NCBI GenBank assembly: GCA_003223025.1 | Contig: QHXR01000001.1 | Coordinates: 85,738-149,737, forward strand | Reading direction: 5' to 3' | DNA length: 64,000 nt | Source of the DNA: Acidobacteriota bacterium | GTDB lineage: Bacteria > Acidobacteriota > Blastocatellia > Pyrinomonadales > Pyrinomonadaceae | Notes under the pieces: model-generated | What the model was told of the DNA's origin: nothing | Database searches by the model: none | Seen by the model: only the letters and a program-made list of their open reading frames with translations | Translations under genes and position numbers: made by a program | Shown: piece by piece, positions 34,349-43,259 of the stretch | How positions within the stretch are numbered: the first letter of the stretch is position 1 | Layout: every line of letters begins with the position of its first letter

Positions 34349-35779
34349 ATGCCGTTTGTCACTAACATCTTAAAAGTCACTGCCTTGACGCTCGGTCTCG
34401 CGATATGTGTTTCGGCGCAGGATTTTCTTCCCGAGCTCGTCAAACGGATAAAGCCTTCGTCGGTTGCGATCGAAACATTCGATGCAAAAGGCAACACTCT
34501 CTCACGCGGCAGCGGGTTCTTTATCGCACCCGATCGGATCGTTACGAATCGACACGTCATCGAGAGATCGACCCGCGTTGAAATTCACCTGATCGACGGA
34601 AAAAAGTTTTTAGTCAAGGGCGTGCTCGCAGTGGATGGCGAAGGCGATCTTGCGCTACTCCAGGTTGACGTGCCGAGGGCATTGGCCTTGCCGTTACCGA
34701 TTGTAAGAACGGTTCCGCAAGAAGGCGAATCGATCGTCGTCGTCGGAAATCCGTTTGGACTCGAAGGCAGCGTCTCGAACGGTATCGTCTCAGCCGTGCG
34801 CGAGATCTCGGGATACGGAAAGATCATCCAGATAACCGCTCCGATCTCGCCGGGATCATCCGGCTCGCCTGTCGTGAACATGTACGGTCAGGTGATCGGA
34901 ATCGCGAGTCTGCAGGCGGCCGAAGGACAGAGTTTGAATTTTGCGATCCCGTCTGAGCGCATCCTGCAGTTGAAGGTCAGCGAGCTTCAAACCGTTTCGT
35001 CGCTCACGGCGGATACGCAAAAGAATAAACGATCGGCTGCCGAAAGATTTTACTCGCAGGGCGTCGCGCAGCTTTCGCGTGACGATTATGCTCGGGCGAT
35101 CCAATTCTTCGAACGTGCGACCGAGCTCGATCCGAATTATCCCGAAGCCTGGTATCAGGCAGGATTTTGTTACGGAGTTTTGAACCGACACCAGGACGCC
35201 TTGAAGGCTTCGCGAAACGCGGCGAAACTTCGTCCCGAATGGACTGAAGCCTATGTGAATATCGGTGCGTCGAGTTACGCGCTCGGACAGTTCAAGGAGG
35301 CCGTCGACGCGTATCGCCAGGCATTGCGGATCGAGGATGGTCCCGATATCGAATATTCGCTCGGACTCAGTCTGAACAAACTCAATCGCACCGATGAAGA
35401 GATCCTCGCGTATCGTCGTGCGATCGCACTCAAGCCGGATCACGCGAATGCGCTCGAACGACTCGGAGCGGCGTTCTTCAAACAGAAGCGATACCTCGAG
35501 GCTGCTCAGACGTACGAACAGTTGAAGACGTATAGGCCTGATGCTAAGACTTACAACGCGCTCGGGGAATGCTTACTAGAACTCAGCAAGTCTGACGACA
35601 GTCTCCAGGCTTTCAACAGCGCACTCGGATACGATCCTGAATTCGACAGGGCCCGTTACAACCTCGGACGCGCTTACGTAAAGATGGGAAATCCGGAGAT
35701 GGCCCGCGTGCAGTACGAGATACTTCGGAACGCGAAGTCGGATTGGGCGGACAGGTTATTTGTTTTGATTGAGCCGTAA
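34349..35779 (+). CDS. Secreted trypsin-like (HtrA-type) protease with TPR repeats
   Basis: A 476-residue exported protein. The signal peptide (about 1-23, ending VSAQ) is followed by a chymotrypsin-fold protease with His69 (TNRHVIE), Asp100 (EGDLALL) and Ser171 (SPGSSGSPVVN). No PDZ domain follows. Instead about five tetratricopeptide repeats (from RFYSQGVAQLSRDDYARAIQFFERATELDPNYPEAWYQAGFCYG) run to the C-terminus and probably recruit substrates. ATG 34349 carries the signal peptide. Likely periplasmic protein quality control. Confidence 0.9.
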   Translation: MPFVTNILKVTALTLGLAICVSAQDFLPELVKRIKPSSVAIETFDAKGNTLSRGSGFFIAPDRIVTNRHVIERSTRVEIHLIDGKKFLVKGVLAVDGEGDLALLQVDVPRALALPLPIVRTVPQEGESIVVVGNPFGLEGSVSNGIVSAVREISGYGKIIQITAPISPGSSGSPVVNMYGQVIGIASLQAAEGQSLNFAIPSERILQLKVSELQTVSSLTADTQKNKRSAAERFYSQGVAQLSRDDYARAIQFFERATELDPNYPEAWYQAGFCYGVLNRHQDALKASRNAAKLRPEWTEAYVNIGASSYALGQFKEAVDAYRQALRIEDGPDIEYSLGLSLNKLNRTDEEILAYRRAIALKPDHANALERLGAAFFKQKRYLEAAQTYEQLKTYRPDAKTYNALGECLLELSKSDDSLQAFNSALGYDPEFDRARYNLGRAYVKMGNPEMARVQYEILRNAKSDWADRLFVLIEP

Positions 35780-35842
35780 GAAAATCTTTCCTAGGTCCAT
35801 TAGGAGCGAAATGTTGGTAGCAAAGATCTGATAAAAGATGAA

Positions 35843-35887
35843 AGAGCTCCGTAGGAGCGACATACCTATGCCGCTCCTACGGAGCTC
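35843..35887. repeat. GAGCTCCGTAGGAGCG hairpin repeat
   Basis: AGAGCTCCGTAGGAGCG and CGCTCCTACGGAGCTC form a near-perfect hairpin with a short loop. Related half-sites (TTAGGAGCG, GCTCCTAACGGAGC) flank it within the 35780-35952 gap. The T-run after it on the plus strand could also make it a terminator. Confidence 0.75.
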
Positions 35888-35952
35888 GATTTTTACAGCG
35901 GCCTCGACTACCAATATTAAGCTCCTAACGGAGCTGACAGACGAAGGCGTTT

Positions 35953-36702
35953 TCACGCTTTCCGATTTATTAAACTCGCGACAAACCCCGCACCGAATCC
36001 GTTGTCGATATTCACGACGGTGACATTCGAGGCGCATGAATTGAGCATTCCGAGGAGTGCGGCGACTCCGCCGAATGATGCACCGTAGCCGATGCTTGTC
36101 GGGACCGCGATGACAGGCACCGCGACGAGGCCGCCGACGACCGACGGGAGAGCTCCTTCCATCCCCGCGACGACGATGACGACTCGTGAGCTTTGGAGAA
36201 GTTCGCGTTCGGAAAGTATTCGATGGATTCCGGCGACACCCGCATCCCAAACTCGCTTTACAGGATTGCCCATCGCTTCTGCGGTAAGTGCGGCCTCTTC
36301 GGCAACGGGAATGTCGCTCGTGCCGGCAGTGACGACGGCGATCTCGCCTGAACCGAGTTGCGTCGTGTCACGGATGACGCGGATCATCCTCGCCGACTCA
36401 TGCCATTCGGCATCGGTGAAAATGTTCCTGATGTCGCCGTAAACATTCTCATTCGTCCGCGTGATGAGAACATTCGGACGACGTGCGAGAAGTTTTTCAA
36501 ATATCCCGCAGATCTGCGCCGAGGTTTTGCCTTCGCCAAAAATGACTTCCGGAAATCCCTGACGCTCGGCGCGGGCATGATCGACGCGTGCGTATCCGAT
36601 GTCTTCGTATGAAAGATTTTTGATCTGCTCGGCCGCGGTCGCGTTATCGATCTCGCCGTCGCGATGGGCACGAAGTATGTTTTCGATATCGGTTTGATTC
36701 AC
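35953..36702 (-). CDS. larB: Nickel-pincer cofactor biosynthesis protein LarB
   Basis: Carboxylates nicotinic acid adenine dinucleotide as the first step of nickel-pincer nucleotide synthesis, the cofactor of LarA-type racemases. The C-terminal PurE-like domain has [23 protein letters not shown] and [48 protein letters not shown]; the N-terminal part contains [12 protein letters not shown]. Length 249 residues is typical. No larC or larE is in the window, so the rest of the pathway must be elsewhere. Confidence 0.93.
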   Translation of the reverse strand: MNQTDIENILRAHRDGEIDNATAAEQIKNLSYEDIGYARVDHARAERQGFPEVIFGEGKTSAQICGIFEKLLARRPNVLITRTNENVYGDIRNIFTDAEWHESARMIRVIRDTTQLGSGEIAVVTAGTSDIPVAEEAALTAEAMGNPVKRVWDAGVAGIHRILSERELLQSSRVVIVVAGMEGALPSVVGGLVAVPVIAVPTSIGYGASFGGVAALLGMLNSCASNVTVVNIDNGFGAGFVASLINRKA

Positions 36703-36797
36703 GAATCGGTAGTATCACCAAAGCGGGCGATACATGCAAAGTGAAGCGTATTCGTTTCTCAAGTCGCGAACGCAGCCAAACAAGGCACCCGATCTCT

Positions 36798-36997
36798 TAA
36801 GCTCGCGTATGCGAGCGACAGCATAAAGCCCCCGGCCTTAGCCGGGGGATAAATCATGCGCGCATCCAGCTCGCGTATGCGAGCGACAGGCGCCTCACCA
36901 TCATGATCTGCCGCTCGCGTACGCGAGCTCGGTTCGTGGGTGGACCTACCCCCAGCTCACGCTGGGGGCTATATGCTGTCGCTCGCTACGCGAGCTT
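36798..36997. repeat. Cluster of GCTCGCGTATGCGAGC palindromes
   Basis: Four or more GCTCGCGTATGCGAGCGACA-type palindromes surround CCCCCGG / CCGGGGG and CCCCCAGC / GCTGGGGG hairpins and GCATAAAGCC. It is a diverged member of the 5622-5876 family and fills much of the 36703-37167 gap. Confidence 0.7.
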
Positions 36998-37016
36998 CAG
37001 AAAATCCAAAATCCAA

Positions 37017-37050
37017 AATGAAAAAAAGGGCGGGAACAACGGTTCCCGCC
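37017..37050 (-). terminator. Rho-independent terminator of the 37-residue ORF
   Basis: A perfect 9-bp stem GGCGGGAAC / GTTCCCGCC with a 4-nt loop. On the minus strand it is followed by TTTTTTT. It ends the minus-strand unit that starts upstream of 37281. Confidence 0.85.
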
Positions 37051-37097
37051 GACAGGAGGATACAGAAACTATTACGGATCGCGAGTTACCGAGTGTG

Positions 37098-37162
37098 CGA
37101 GGCCAAGAACCACCCCGTCCTCGAAGACTCGGCCACCCTCCTTCGGAAGGAGGGGAGTTTTT
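37098..37162. repeat. CCTCCTTCGGAAGGAGG hairpin repeat
   Basis: AAGAACCACCCCGTC...GGCCACCCTCCTTCGGAAGGAGGGGAGTTT. The same modules occur twice at 44096-44652. A dispersed palindromic element. Confidence 0.65.
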
Positions 37163-37167
37163 GTGAA

Positions 37168-37281
37168 TCAGACCAGGAGACTCGCGTACTTGTAGGTTTT
37201 GGTGAGCGTTATGAGAGCCCATGTGACGTAGTCGTTGCTGACAATGTCGAGAATCATTTTATAGATCGTGCATTCGTTCAT
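37168..37281 (-). CDS. 37-residue small protein with consensus ribosome binding site
   Basis: The sequence starts MNECTIYKMILDIVSNDYVT and ends YKYASLLV at TGA 37168. A full-strength Shine-Dalgarno (AAGGAGGTGAG) sits directly before the ATG, and a perfect terminator lies downstream at 37017-37050. It therefore looks like an independent small gene rather than chance. The central WALITL segment is mildly hydrophobic. Function unknown; a leader peptide or toxin-like role is possible but unsupported. Confidence 0.6.
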   Translation of the reverse strand: MNECTIYKMILDIVSNDYVTWALITLTKTYKYASLLV

Positions 37282-37389
37282 CTCACTCACCTCCTTCTGA
37301 GCGTTCCTACCTGATAACGCGAAGCTCGGGCCGATTTTGTATCAGCTTTCTATTTAATTCCGGACGGGCTAGACTTTGTTCACACTTAT

Positions 37390-38001
37390 ATGGAGCTAAC
37401 CGTCGGTATTACAGGAGCGTCAGGGACGATCTACGCGCACAAGACTCTCCAGCTTCTCGCGGCGAGCGGCGCCGTCGAAACGATAAATCTGATCATGTCA
37501 TCGACGGCCGCGACGGTCGCTCAGGTCGAGACCGGTGCGAACCTTCGCGATGCAGATCTGACGAAGGTCAATGAGTGGCTCGGGCTTTCTGTCGACTCAA
37601 AACTTGTAAGGCTCTGGCGGCTGGACAATCTCGCGGCGAAGCCTTCATCCGGATCGAACAAGCAGGCGGGAATGATCATCGTCCCTTGCTCGATGGGCTC
37701 GCTCGGTGCGATCGCCTCCGGTGCCGGGACGAATCTGATCCATCGGGCCGCGGATGTTTGTTTGAAAGAGGGAAGAAAGCTCGTGCTTGTCCCGCGCGAG
37801 ACGCCGTACAATGCTATCCATCTCGAGAACATGTTGCGGTTATCGAGAGCGGGCGCGCGGATACTGCCGGCAAGTCCCGGTTTTTATCATCGTCCGAAAA
37901 CCATCGACGAGCTCGTCGAGCATTTCTGCAATCGGATACTTGATCAGTTCGATCTTCCACACTCAAAGAAGAGCGAGTGGACGGGAGATGAGGTGAAATG
38001 A
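37390..38001 (+). CDS. ubiX: UbiX-family flavin prenyltransferase
   Basis: Makes prenylated FMN, cofactor of UbiD-type decarboxylases. It has the N-terminal VGITGASGTIYAHKTLQLL motif, IIVPCSMGSLGAIASGAGTNLIHRAADVCLKEGRKLVLVPRETP and the C-terminal ILPASPGFYHRPKTIDELVEHFCNRILDQF, all diagnostic. Length 203 residues. Together with mqnD 1 kb downstream it may serve menaquinone synthesis by the futalosine route, where a UbiX/UbiD pair can decarboxylate the naphthoate. That link is inferred from proximity. Confidence 0.94.
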   Translation: MELTVGITGASGTIYAHKTLQLLAASGAVETINLIMSSTAATVAQVETGANLRDADLTKVNEWLGLSVDSKLVRLWRLDNLAAKPSSGSNKQAGMIIVPCSMGSLGAIASGAGTNLIHRAADVCLKEGRKLVLVPRETPYNAIHLENMLRLSRAGARILPASPGFYHRPKTIDELVEHFCNRILDQFDLPHSKKSEWTGDEVK

Positions 38002-38028
38002 AAGATCATAAGACTTCAACCTTTTTTT

Positions 38029-38226
38029 GAACGCGGATCAGGCGGATTTCGGCGGACCTGAAAGAGAAATCTTTTTCTTGTTTCGTGTTCTTTTTCGTGT
38101 AGTTAGTGTGTTTTGTGGTTAGCTTCTTAAAGCCGAAACCACGAAACACACGAACCACACGAAAAAGACACGAAACAAGAAAAACCTTTCTCTTTCAGAT
38201 CCGCCCAATCCGCCAAATTCGCGTTC
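38029..38226. repeat. Long inverted repeat with ~90-bp arms
   Basis: The left arm (38029-38121) and right arm (about 38135-38226) are about 85-90% reverse complementary. They run GAACGCGGAT...GGCGGA...GAAAGAGAAA...TTCTTGTTTCGTGTT...TGTGGTT, with only about 14 bp between. It separates ubiX from the methyltransferase gene and could form a cruciform. Confidence 0.85.
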
Positions 38227-38258
38227 AAAAGAGGCACTCGTTCTGTGCACTACCGGCT

Positions 38259-39014
38259 ATGTCTAATACGATCCAACGCTTCTCAAATCGAGTCGCAAAT
38301 TACGTAAAATACCGGCCCGGTTATCCGCCGCAGGTTCTTGAGCTTTTCAAGAATGCGATGGATCTGACGAGCGAGAAGATCGTCGCTGATATCGGCTCGG
38401 GTACTGGATTATCAACAAAGCCGTTTCTCGAAAACGGCAACACTGTCTACGGCGTCGAGCCGAACGCGAACATGCGCGAGGCGGCGGAGGAATATCTGAA
38501 AGAATTCCCAAACTTTAGAAGTCATGACGGGACCGCCGAACAAACTAATCTCGAAGACGCATCGATTGACTTTGTCACGGCCGCACAAGCGTTTCACTGG
38601 TTCGAGCCTAATAAAACCCGGGATGAGTTTCTCCGCATCTTAAAGCCCGGCGGGTACATTGCGTTGATCTGGAATGAGCGGCAGCTCGATACCACGGAAT
38701 TCCTTCGCGACTACGAAAACCTTTTGACAAAACACGCGAAAGACTACGAACGAGTTCGACACGAGAATATCGATCAGGAAAAGCTCGGAGATTTTTTTCA
38801 GACGGGCTACGAACGAGCGACATTCGCTAACGAGCAGGTTTTTGACTTCGAAGGTCTCCAGGGCCGCGTGCTTTCGTCCTCTTACATGCCGGCCGAGGAC
38901 GATCCCGCTTTTCCTGCTCTCGAAAAAGATCTGCGTGCGATTTTTACCAAATACGCCGAACAGGATAGAATCAAGGTTTTCTACGACACCAATATTTATT
39001 ACAAGCGGTACTGA
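38259..39014 (+). CDS. Class I SAM-dependent methyltransferase
   Basis: A 251-residue Rossmann-fold methyltransferase. It has VADIGSGTGLSTKPFLENGNTVYGVEPNANM (motifs I and II), DASIDFVTAAQAFHWFE (motif IV region) and LKPGGYIALIWNER. This layout matches the Methyltransf_11/UbiE-like group with a probable small-molecule substrate. ATG 38259 (MSNTIQRF) is used, since the open frame upstream lies inside the palindrome. It ends 3 bp before mqnD, so a role in quinone modification is possible but not shown. Confidence 0.88.
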   Translation: MSNTIQRFSNRVANYVKYRPGYPPQVLELFKNAMDLTSEKIVADIGSGTGLSTKPFLENGNTVYGVEPNANMREAAEEYLKEFPNFRSHDGTAEQTNLEDASIDFVTAAQAFHWFEPNKTRDEFLRILKPGGYIALIWNERQLDTTEFLRDYENLLTKHAKDYERVRHENIDQEKLGDFFQTGYERATFANEQVFDFEGLQGRVLSSSYMPAEDDPAFPALEKDLRAIFTKYAEQDRIKVFYDTNIYYKRY

Positions 39015-39017
39015 AGT

Positions 39018-39878
39018 ATGGAAACAGCAACTGAAACAAGCCCCGAGCCGCGTACCGTAACGGTCGCGCATTCGCCCGATTCCGACGACGCATTCATGTT
39101 TTACGGCCTCGCGACCCACAAACTCGAGACCGATGGCATCAAGTTCGAGCACACGCTGAAGGACATCCAAACGCTCAACGAAGATGCAAAGAAAGGAGTC
39201 TTCGACGTCACTGCGATCTCGTTCCACGCCTACGCATACGTCTCGGATAAGTATGCGCTTCTGCCGCACGGTGCGAGCATCGGCGATAAGTACGGGCCGA
39301 TCGTCGTCTCGAAAGAGCCGCGGAGCGCGGACGATATCGGGAACATGAAGATCGCGATTCCCGGTGAGCTAACAAGCGCGTTTCTCGCGTTGAGACTTTA
39401 CAATCCCAAATTCGAGTACGTCGTCCGTCCGTTCGATCAGATCATCGACGCCGTTCAAAATGGGGATGTCGACGCCGGACTTCTCATTCACGAAGGCCAG
39501 CTTTTCTACAAGCAGCTCGGCCTCGACAAGGTCCTCGATCTTGGCGAATGGTGGCACGAGCGCACCGGACTTCCGCTCCCGATGGGCGGCAACGCGATCA
39601 AACGTGACCTCGGTGCAGATCTGATGAAGCGCGTTTCGCGTCATCTTCACCAGAGCATCAAGTACTCGATGGAAAACCGCGAAGACGCTTTGCAGTACGC
39701 CATGCAGTTCGCACGGGACATGGCTCCGGAAGTCGCGGACCGTTTTGTCGCGATGTGGGTCAACGACCTGACGCTCGATTACGGCGAACGCGGCAAAGAA
39801 GGCGTGCGTCGGTTGCTGACGGAAGGTTTCGAAGCCGGCATTATCCCGCACAAGGTCGATGTCGAGTTTGTAGATTAA
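39018..39878 (+). CDS. mqnD: 1,4-dihydroxy-6-naphthoate synthase-type protein (MqnD/MqnA family)
   Basis: Futalosine-pathway menaquinone enzyme with a periplasmic-binding-protein-like fold. Diagnostic features are [16 protein letters not shown] at the N-terminus, [51 protein letters not shown] and [10 protein letters not shown]. The PDSDDAFM and IHEGQL motifs favour MqnD over MqnA. Length 286 residues, a little long because of a short charged N-terminal extension. The other pathway genes are not in this window. Confidence 0.85.
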   Translation: METATETSPEPRTVTVAHSPDSDDAFMFYGLATHKLETDGIKFEHTLKDIQTLNEDAKKGVFDVTAISFHAYAYVSDKYALLPHGASIGDKYGPIVVSKEPRSADDIGNMKIAIPGELTSAFLALRLYNPKFEYVVRPFDQIIDAVQNGDVDAGLLIHEGQLFYKQLGLDKVLDLGEWWHERTGLPLPMGGNAIKRDLGADLMKRVSRHLHQSIKYSMENREDALQYAMQFARDMAPEVADRFVAMWVNDLTLDYGERGKEGVRRLLTEGFEAGIIPHKVDVEFVD

Positions 39879-39910
39879 ATACTTCGAGCCGCCAGAGTTT
39901 CGCCAAAGCT

Positions 39911-40056
39911 GAATTGCCCCGGCGCTTTAGCCCCGGGGTTGCCGTGTCCAACAAATCCGGGCTTTCGCCAAAACTCGATGCGCGGGCGAGAGGGGTTTTC
40001 GGCTAAAGCCAAGAATTTTTTCTCACACACCCCGGGCTAAAGCGCCGGGGCAATTC
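39911..40056. repeat. Inverted repeat (GGCGCTTTAGCCC family)
   Basis: GAATTGCCCCGGCGCTTTAG at 39911 faces CTAAAGCGCCGGGGCAATTC ending at 40056, with TTCGCCAAAACTC / TTTTCGGCTAAAGCC-type motifs inside. It occupies the gap after mqnD. Confidence 0.75.
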
Positions 40057-40212
40057 ATTTTTGGCTAAAGCCTGACCTCGAACGTTAGTCCCAAATCCCC
40101 AAATCCTCTGTAACGATTCGACGTAAATTGTCACCATAGATTGACCGACCGGGAAATTTGGTTTGTGCTATTCTCTCCCCACTAACCCACTCGCCCGGCC
40201 GCCGGAAAATCT

Positions 40213-40515
40213 ATGTCGATCTTTCGCCGCCAAACTTTTGTCGCAGCCTCGTGCTTGATTGCGCTCGTCTGCTTTCAGCCGCTGTTCCTTTTGGCTCAGA
40301 AGCCGTCGTCCCCGTCCGACTTAAAAAAATACGAAGAGGCAGAGAATTTATTTCGGGAAGCGCAGGCCGTGCCGGGCTCCGCAACTGCAGACCAGCGACG
40401 GACTGCAGTACAGGTATTCATGCTCGCTGCCGAGATATTCCATTCCACCGGCAGTCTCGTCGAGGAAGGGCAGTCGCTGGATGCGGCCGCGGATATTCAG
40501 GACGATGTCGGCTAG
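40213..40515 (+). pseudogene. N-terminal part of the TPR-CHAT protein, ended by an in-frame TAG
   Basis: About 100 residues with a signal peptide (MSIFRRQTFVAASCLIALVCFQPLFLLAQ) and the first helical repeat (DLKKYEEAENLFREAQAVPG). It stops at TAG 40513-40515, directly after DDVG. The next gene (40519) is in the same frame and supplies the rest of the protein with only a Pro codon between, so they are one gene split by a nonsense codon. A CAG-to-TAG transition would explain it. Confidence 0.75.
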
Positions 40516-40518
40516 CCG

Positions 40519-43179
40519 GTGGAAGCCTTGCGTCTCTATCTCAAAGCCGCAGATCTATTCGGCGAAGGTTCGGCCAAGACGAGGCTGGCGGCAACACTTT
40601 TTAAGATAGGCGAGTTGTACCATCGCGTCGGACTCAATGCGAAAGCCGTCGAGTATCTGAATGTCGCGCTCGCGTTCAAACGCGAGCTGAAGGATTCGCG
40701 TGGCGAAGCGTCAACGCTCAACTTGCTCGGTAATTCTTACGACGGACTTGGACAGGAACAAAAAGCACTCGAGGCCCACGATCTCGCACTTTCGATTCGC
40801 ATGCGGATCGATGACAAGCCGGGTCAGATAGTTTCGCTCAGCAACCTCAGCGTGATCTCCAGCGCGCTAGGAGAAAACGGGAAGGCCGTTGCATATCTCC
40901 AACGAGCGCAAGTCATCGCTAATCTGATCGGCGATAAGCTTGGTGAAGCAGTGGTGCTCCACAATCTTGCTGCGTTGTACGACGAACTCGGCGATGACGA
41001 AAATACGCTCTTCAACTACAACCTCGCGCTAAAAATTATTCGAGAGACGAAGGACGCGAGCATTCAAGGTGACATCCTGAACAGCATCGGCGGGTTTTAT
41101 CTGTCGAAGGGTGACTATGCAAAAGCACGGGAAAATCTTTATCAGGCGCTGCAGCTTCAGTACGATACAGCCAAGCTGAGCAATTCGGCGGAGACCCTGC
41201 TAAGTATCGGTTATCTGCACTCGATGCTAGGCGAAGTCGATAAAGCTCTTGGATTCTACGAACGTGCTCTGGGCATCACGCGGACGCAGGAAAATCGTTC
41301 GGCAGAATCCGACGCGCTTTATGCCATCGGTCAAGTCTACGAACGGGCCGGCAACCGGACGAAGGCTCTTGAATTTTATAACCAGACGCTGCCGCTCCGT
41401 CGCGCAGTGCGAGATAAAACAGGCGAGGCTGAAGTGCTGTCATCGATGATGTGGAACTGGTACCTGCTCAAGCAGGGACGGCTCGCGGTGATGTACGGCA
41501 AGCAGGCGATAAACCGATTTCAGGAACTACGATCTTCGATCCGCATGCTGGATCCAAACCTGCGAAAAAAATACTTGGACACGATAGGAGACGCGTATCG
41601 AGCACTCGCAGATATCCTCATCGAGCAGGGAAGAATTCCCGAGGCTGAAGAAGTCCTTGGGATGCTGAAGGAAGAGGAAGCGTTTGCGTATCAAAGGCGC
41701 GACGATCAGGTCGCGAAAGAGCTGCTGCAAAAATCGACACTCTCCGAAAGCGAAAAGACTGCGATCAGCGGCTACGAGAAAATTGCGGAGCAGATAACGG
41801 CGATCGCGAGCGAGTATGGAGATCTTGATCGCGAACGTCTCGGATATCCGGAAGGGAAATTTCCGAAGCAGGCAAGGCTCGACGAGCTGGAGAAACAGCG
41901 TGCGGGCGCAAATGTCGCGTTTGAGAAATATCTCGAACAATTGAAAGTCGAGTTTGCGAAATCGGGCAAGGGCAAAGAAGTTGCACAGGTCGACTCGTCT
42001 CTGCAATCGACGCTTCGCGAAATGAAAGAGGTTCGAACAGCCGTCGTTTCGACCATCGCGGGCGAGAAACGATTGAATATAATCGTCACGACCGCGGATG
42101 TTCAGCGGGCTCACACGATCGATATTTCCGAAGTCGAGCTGAACAAACTTGTCGCTGATTTCCGGCTGGCACTTACGAGTCCGGCGACTGGGAAACCGAT
42201 TGATCCTCGTCCAGCCGGGCAGAAACTCTACGACATTCTCGTAAAGCCGATCGAAGGTGATCTCGCCGGGATCAAGGCGGACACGATCGTCTGGAGTCTC
42301 GACGGAACACTGCGCTATCTTCCGATGGCGGCGCTTTGGGACAAGCAAAAAGGATATCTCGCCGAGCGTTTCGCGAATTCCGTGATCACCTTGGCGAGCC
42401 GTGATCGCTTACTGCTGCCGCCCTTGAAAAAGAATTGGAACGTTTTCGGCGCAGGTGTGTCAGCATCGGTCGAAGGATTTTCAGCTCTCTCCGCCGTACC
42501 CGATGAGCTTGATTGCATCGTAACCGACGCGAGCCTCGTCTCTTTATCCGCAAAACCTGCGTGCACTACGGGCGTCATTCCCGGACGAAAACTGCTCGAC
42601 GATAAATTTGATGAGCGGTCTTTGCGCGCCGCGATGGGACGTTACTCGATCCTGCACATCGCGAGTCATTTCAAGCTCGTTCCCGGCAACGAAAACGATT
42701 CGTTTCTTTTGCTCGGCGGCGGCGACGACAAACGATTCACCGTTACAAAACTTGGCGGACTGTCACTCGCCGGCGTCGAACTTCTGTCGCTCTCGGCATG
42801 CAACACCGCGACTCCGGGCGGTGCGAAAGAAAATGGTGTTGAGATCGAAGGCTTCGGTGCGGTAGCCCAGGAGCGTGGAGCCCGGTCCGTGATGGCGACA
42901 CTTTGGCCGGTCGCCGACCCGTCGACACGCGACCTGATGGTCGAATTTTATAAACGCTTCGGCACCGGGACTGAGACAAAGGCCGAGTCGCTGAGGCGTG
43001 CGCAACTAAAGCTCATGCGCGGCTCGTATCCCGAAGGTGGCGGAGCAAAACCTCCGCGAGCAGACGAATTCGCTCCCGGCCCACAAGTCGCGGGGCCTCC
43101 ATTCGAAACCGACAAGAACGCTCCGTATTCGCATCCCTATTACTGGGCACCGTTTATTCTGTTCGGAAACTGGCGGTAG
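40519..43179 (+). CDS. TPR-CHAT caspase-like protease, main part
   Basis: An 886-residue continuation of the gene at 40213. Residues 1 to about 330 are tetratricopeptide repeats (for example GELYHRVGLNAKAVEYLNVALAFK and ALGENGKAVAYLQRAQ). A coiled-coil stretch runs around 400-480. The C-terminal CHAT domain has the catalytic His in ILHIASHFKL and the catalytic Cys in LLSLSACNTATPGG, followed by AQERGARSVMATLWPVADPST. CHAT domains are caspase-like peptidases used in bacterial signalling and death systems. With the N-terminal signal peptide it should be exported. Translation from the weak GTG at 40519 alone would lack the signal. Confidence 0.88.
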   Translation: MEALRLYLKAADLFGEGSAKTRLAATLFKIGELYHRVGLNAKAVEYLNVALAFKRELKDSRGEASTLNLLGNSYDGLGQEQKALEAHDLALSIRMRIDDKPGQIVSLSNLSVISSALGENGKAVAYLQRAQVIANLIGDKLGEAVVLHNLAALYDELGDDENTLFNYNLALKIIRETKDASIQGDILNSIGGFYLSKGDYAKARENLYQALQLQYDTAKLSNSAETLLSIGYLHSMLGEVDKALGFYERALGITRTQENRSAESDALYAIGQVYERAGNRTKALEFYNQTLPLRRAVRDKTGEAEVLSSMMWNWYLLKQGRLAVMYGKQAINRFQELRSSIRMLDPNLRKKYLDTIGDAYRALADILIEQGRIPEAEEVLGMLKEEEAFAYQRRDDQVAKELLQKSTLSESEKTAISGYEKIAEQITAIASEYGDLDRERLGYPEGKFPKQARLDELEKQRAGANVAFEKYLEQLKVEFAKSGKGKEVAQVDSSLQSTLREMKEVRTAVVSTIAGEKRLNIIVTTADVQRAHTIDISEVELNKLVADFRLALTSPATGKPIDPRPAGQKLYDILVKPIEGDLAGIKADTIVWSLDGTLRYLPMAALWDKQKGYLAERFANSVITLASRDRLLLPPLKKNWNVFGAGVSASVEGFSALSAVPDELDCIVTDASLVSLSAKPACTTGVIPGRKLLDDKFDERSLRAAMGRYSILHIASHFKLVPGNENDSFLLLGGGDDKRFTVTKLGGLSLAGVELLSLSACNTATPGGAKENGVEIEGFGAVAQERGARSVMATLWPVADPSTRDLMVEFYKRFGTGTETKAESLRRAQLKLMRGSYPEGGGAKPPRADEFAPGPQVAGPPFETDKNAPYSHPYYWAPFILFGNWR

Positions 43180-43259
43180 AATGACGTATAGTCGGTCAAC
43201 TTTTGAGAAATGGACTGCATCTATTTGTTTGCTTCCGAGATTCACCGAGGTTTAAGAAT

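Noticed and set aside
40158-40604. 148-codon ORF overlapping the start of the CHAT gene
   Set aside because: Out-of-frame shadow; the overlapping frame has a clear signal peptide and TPR sequence.
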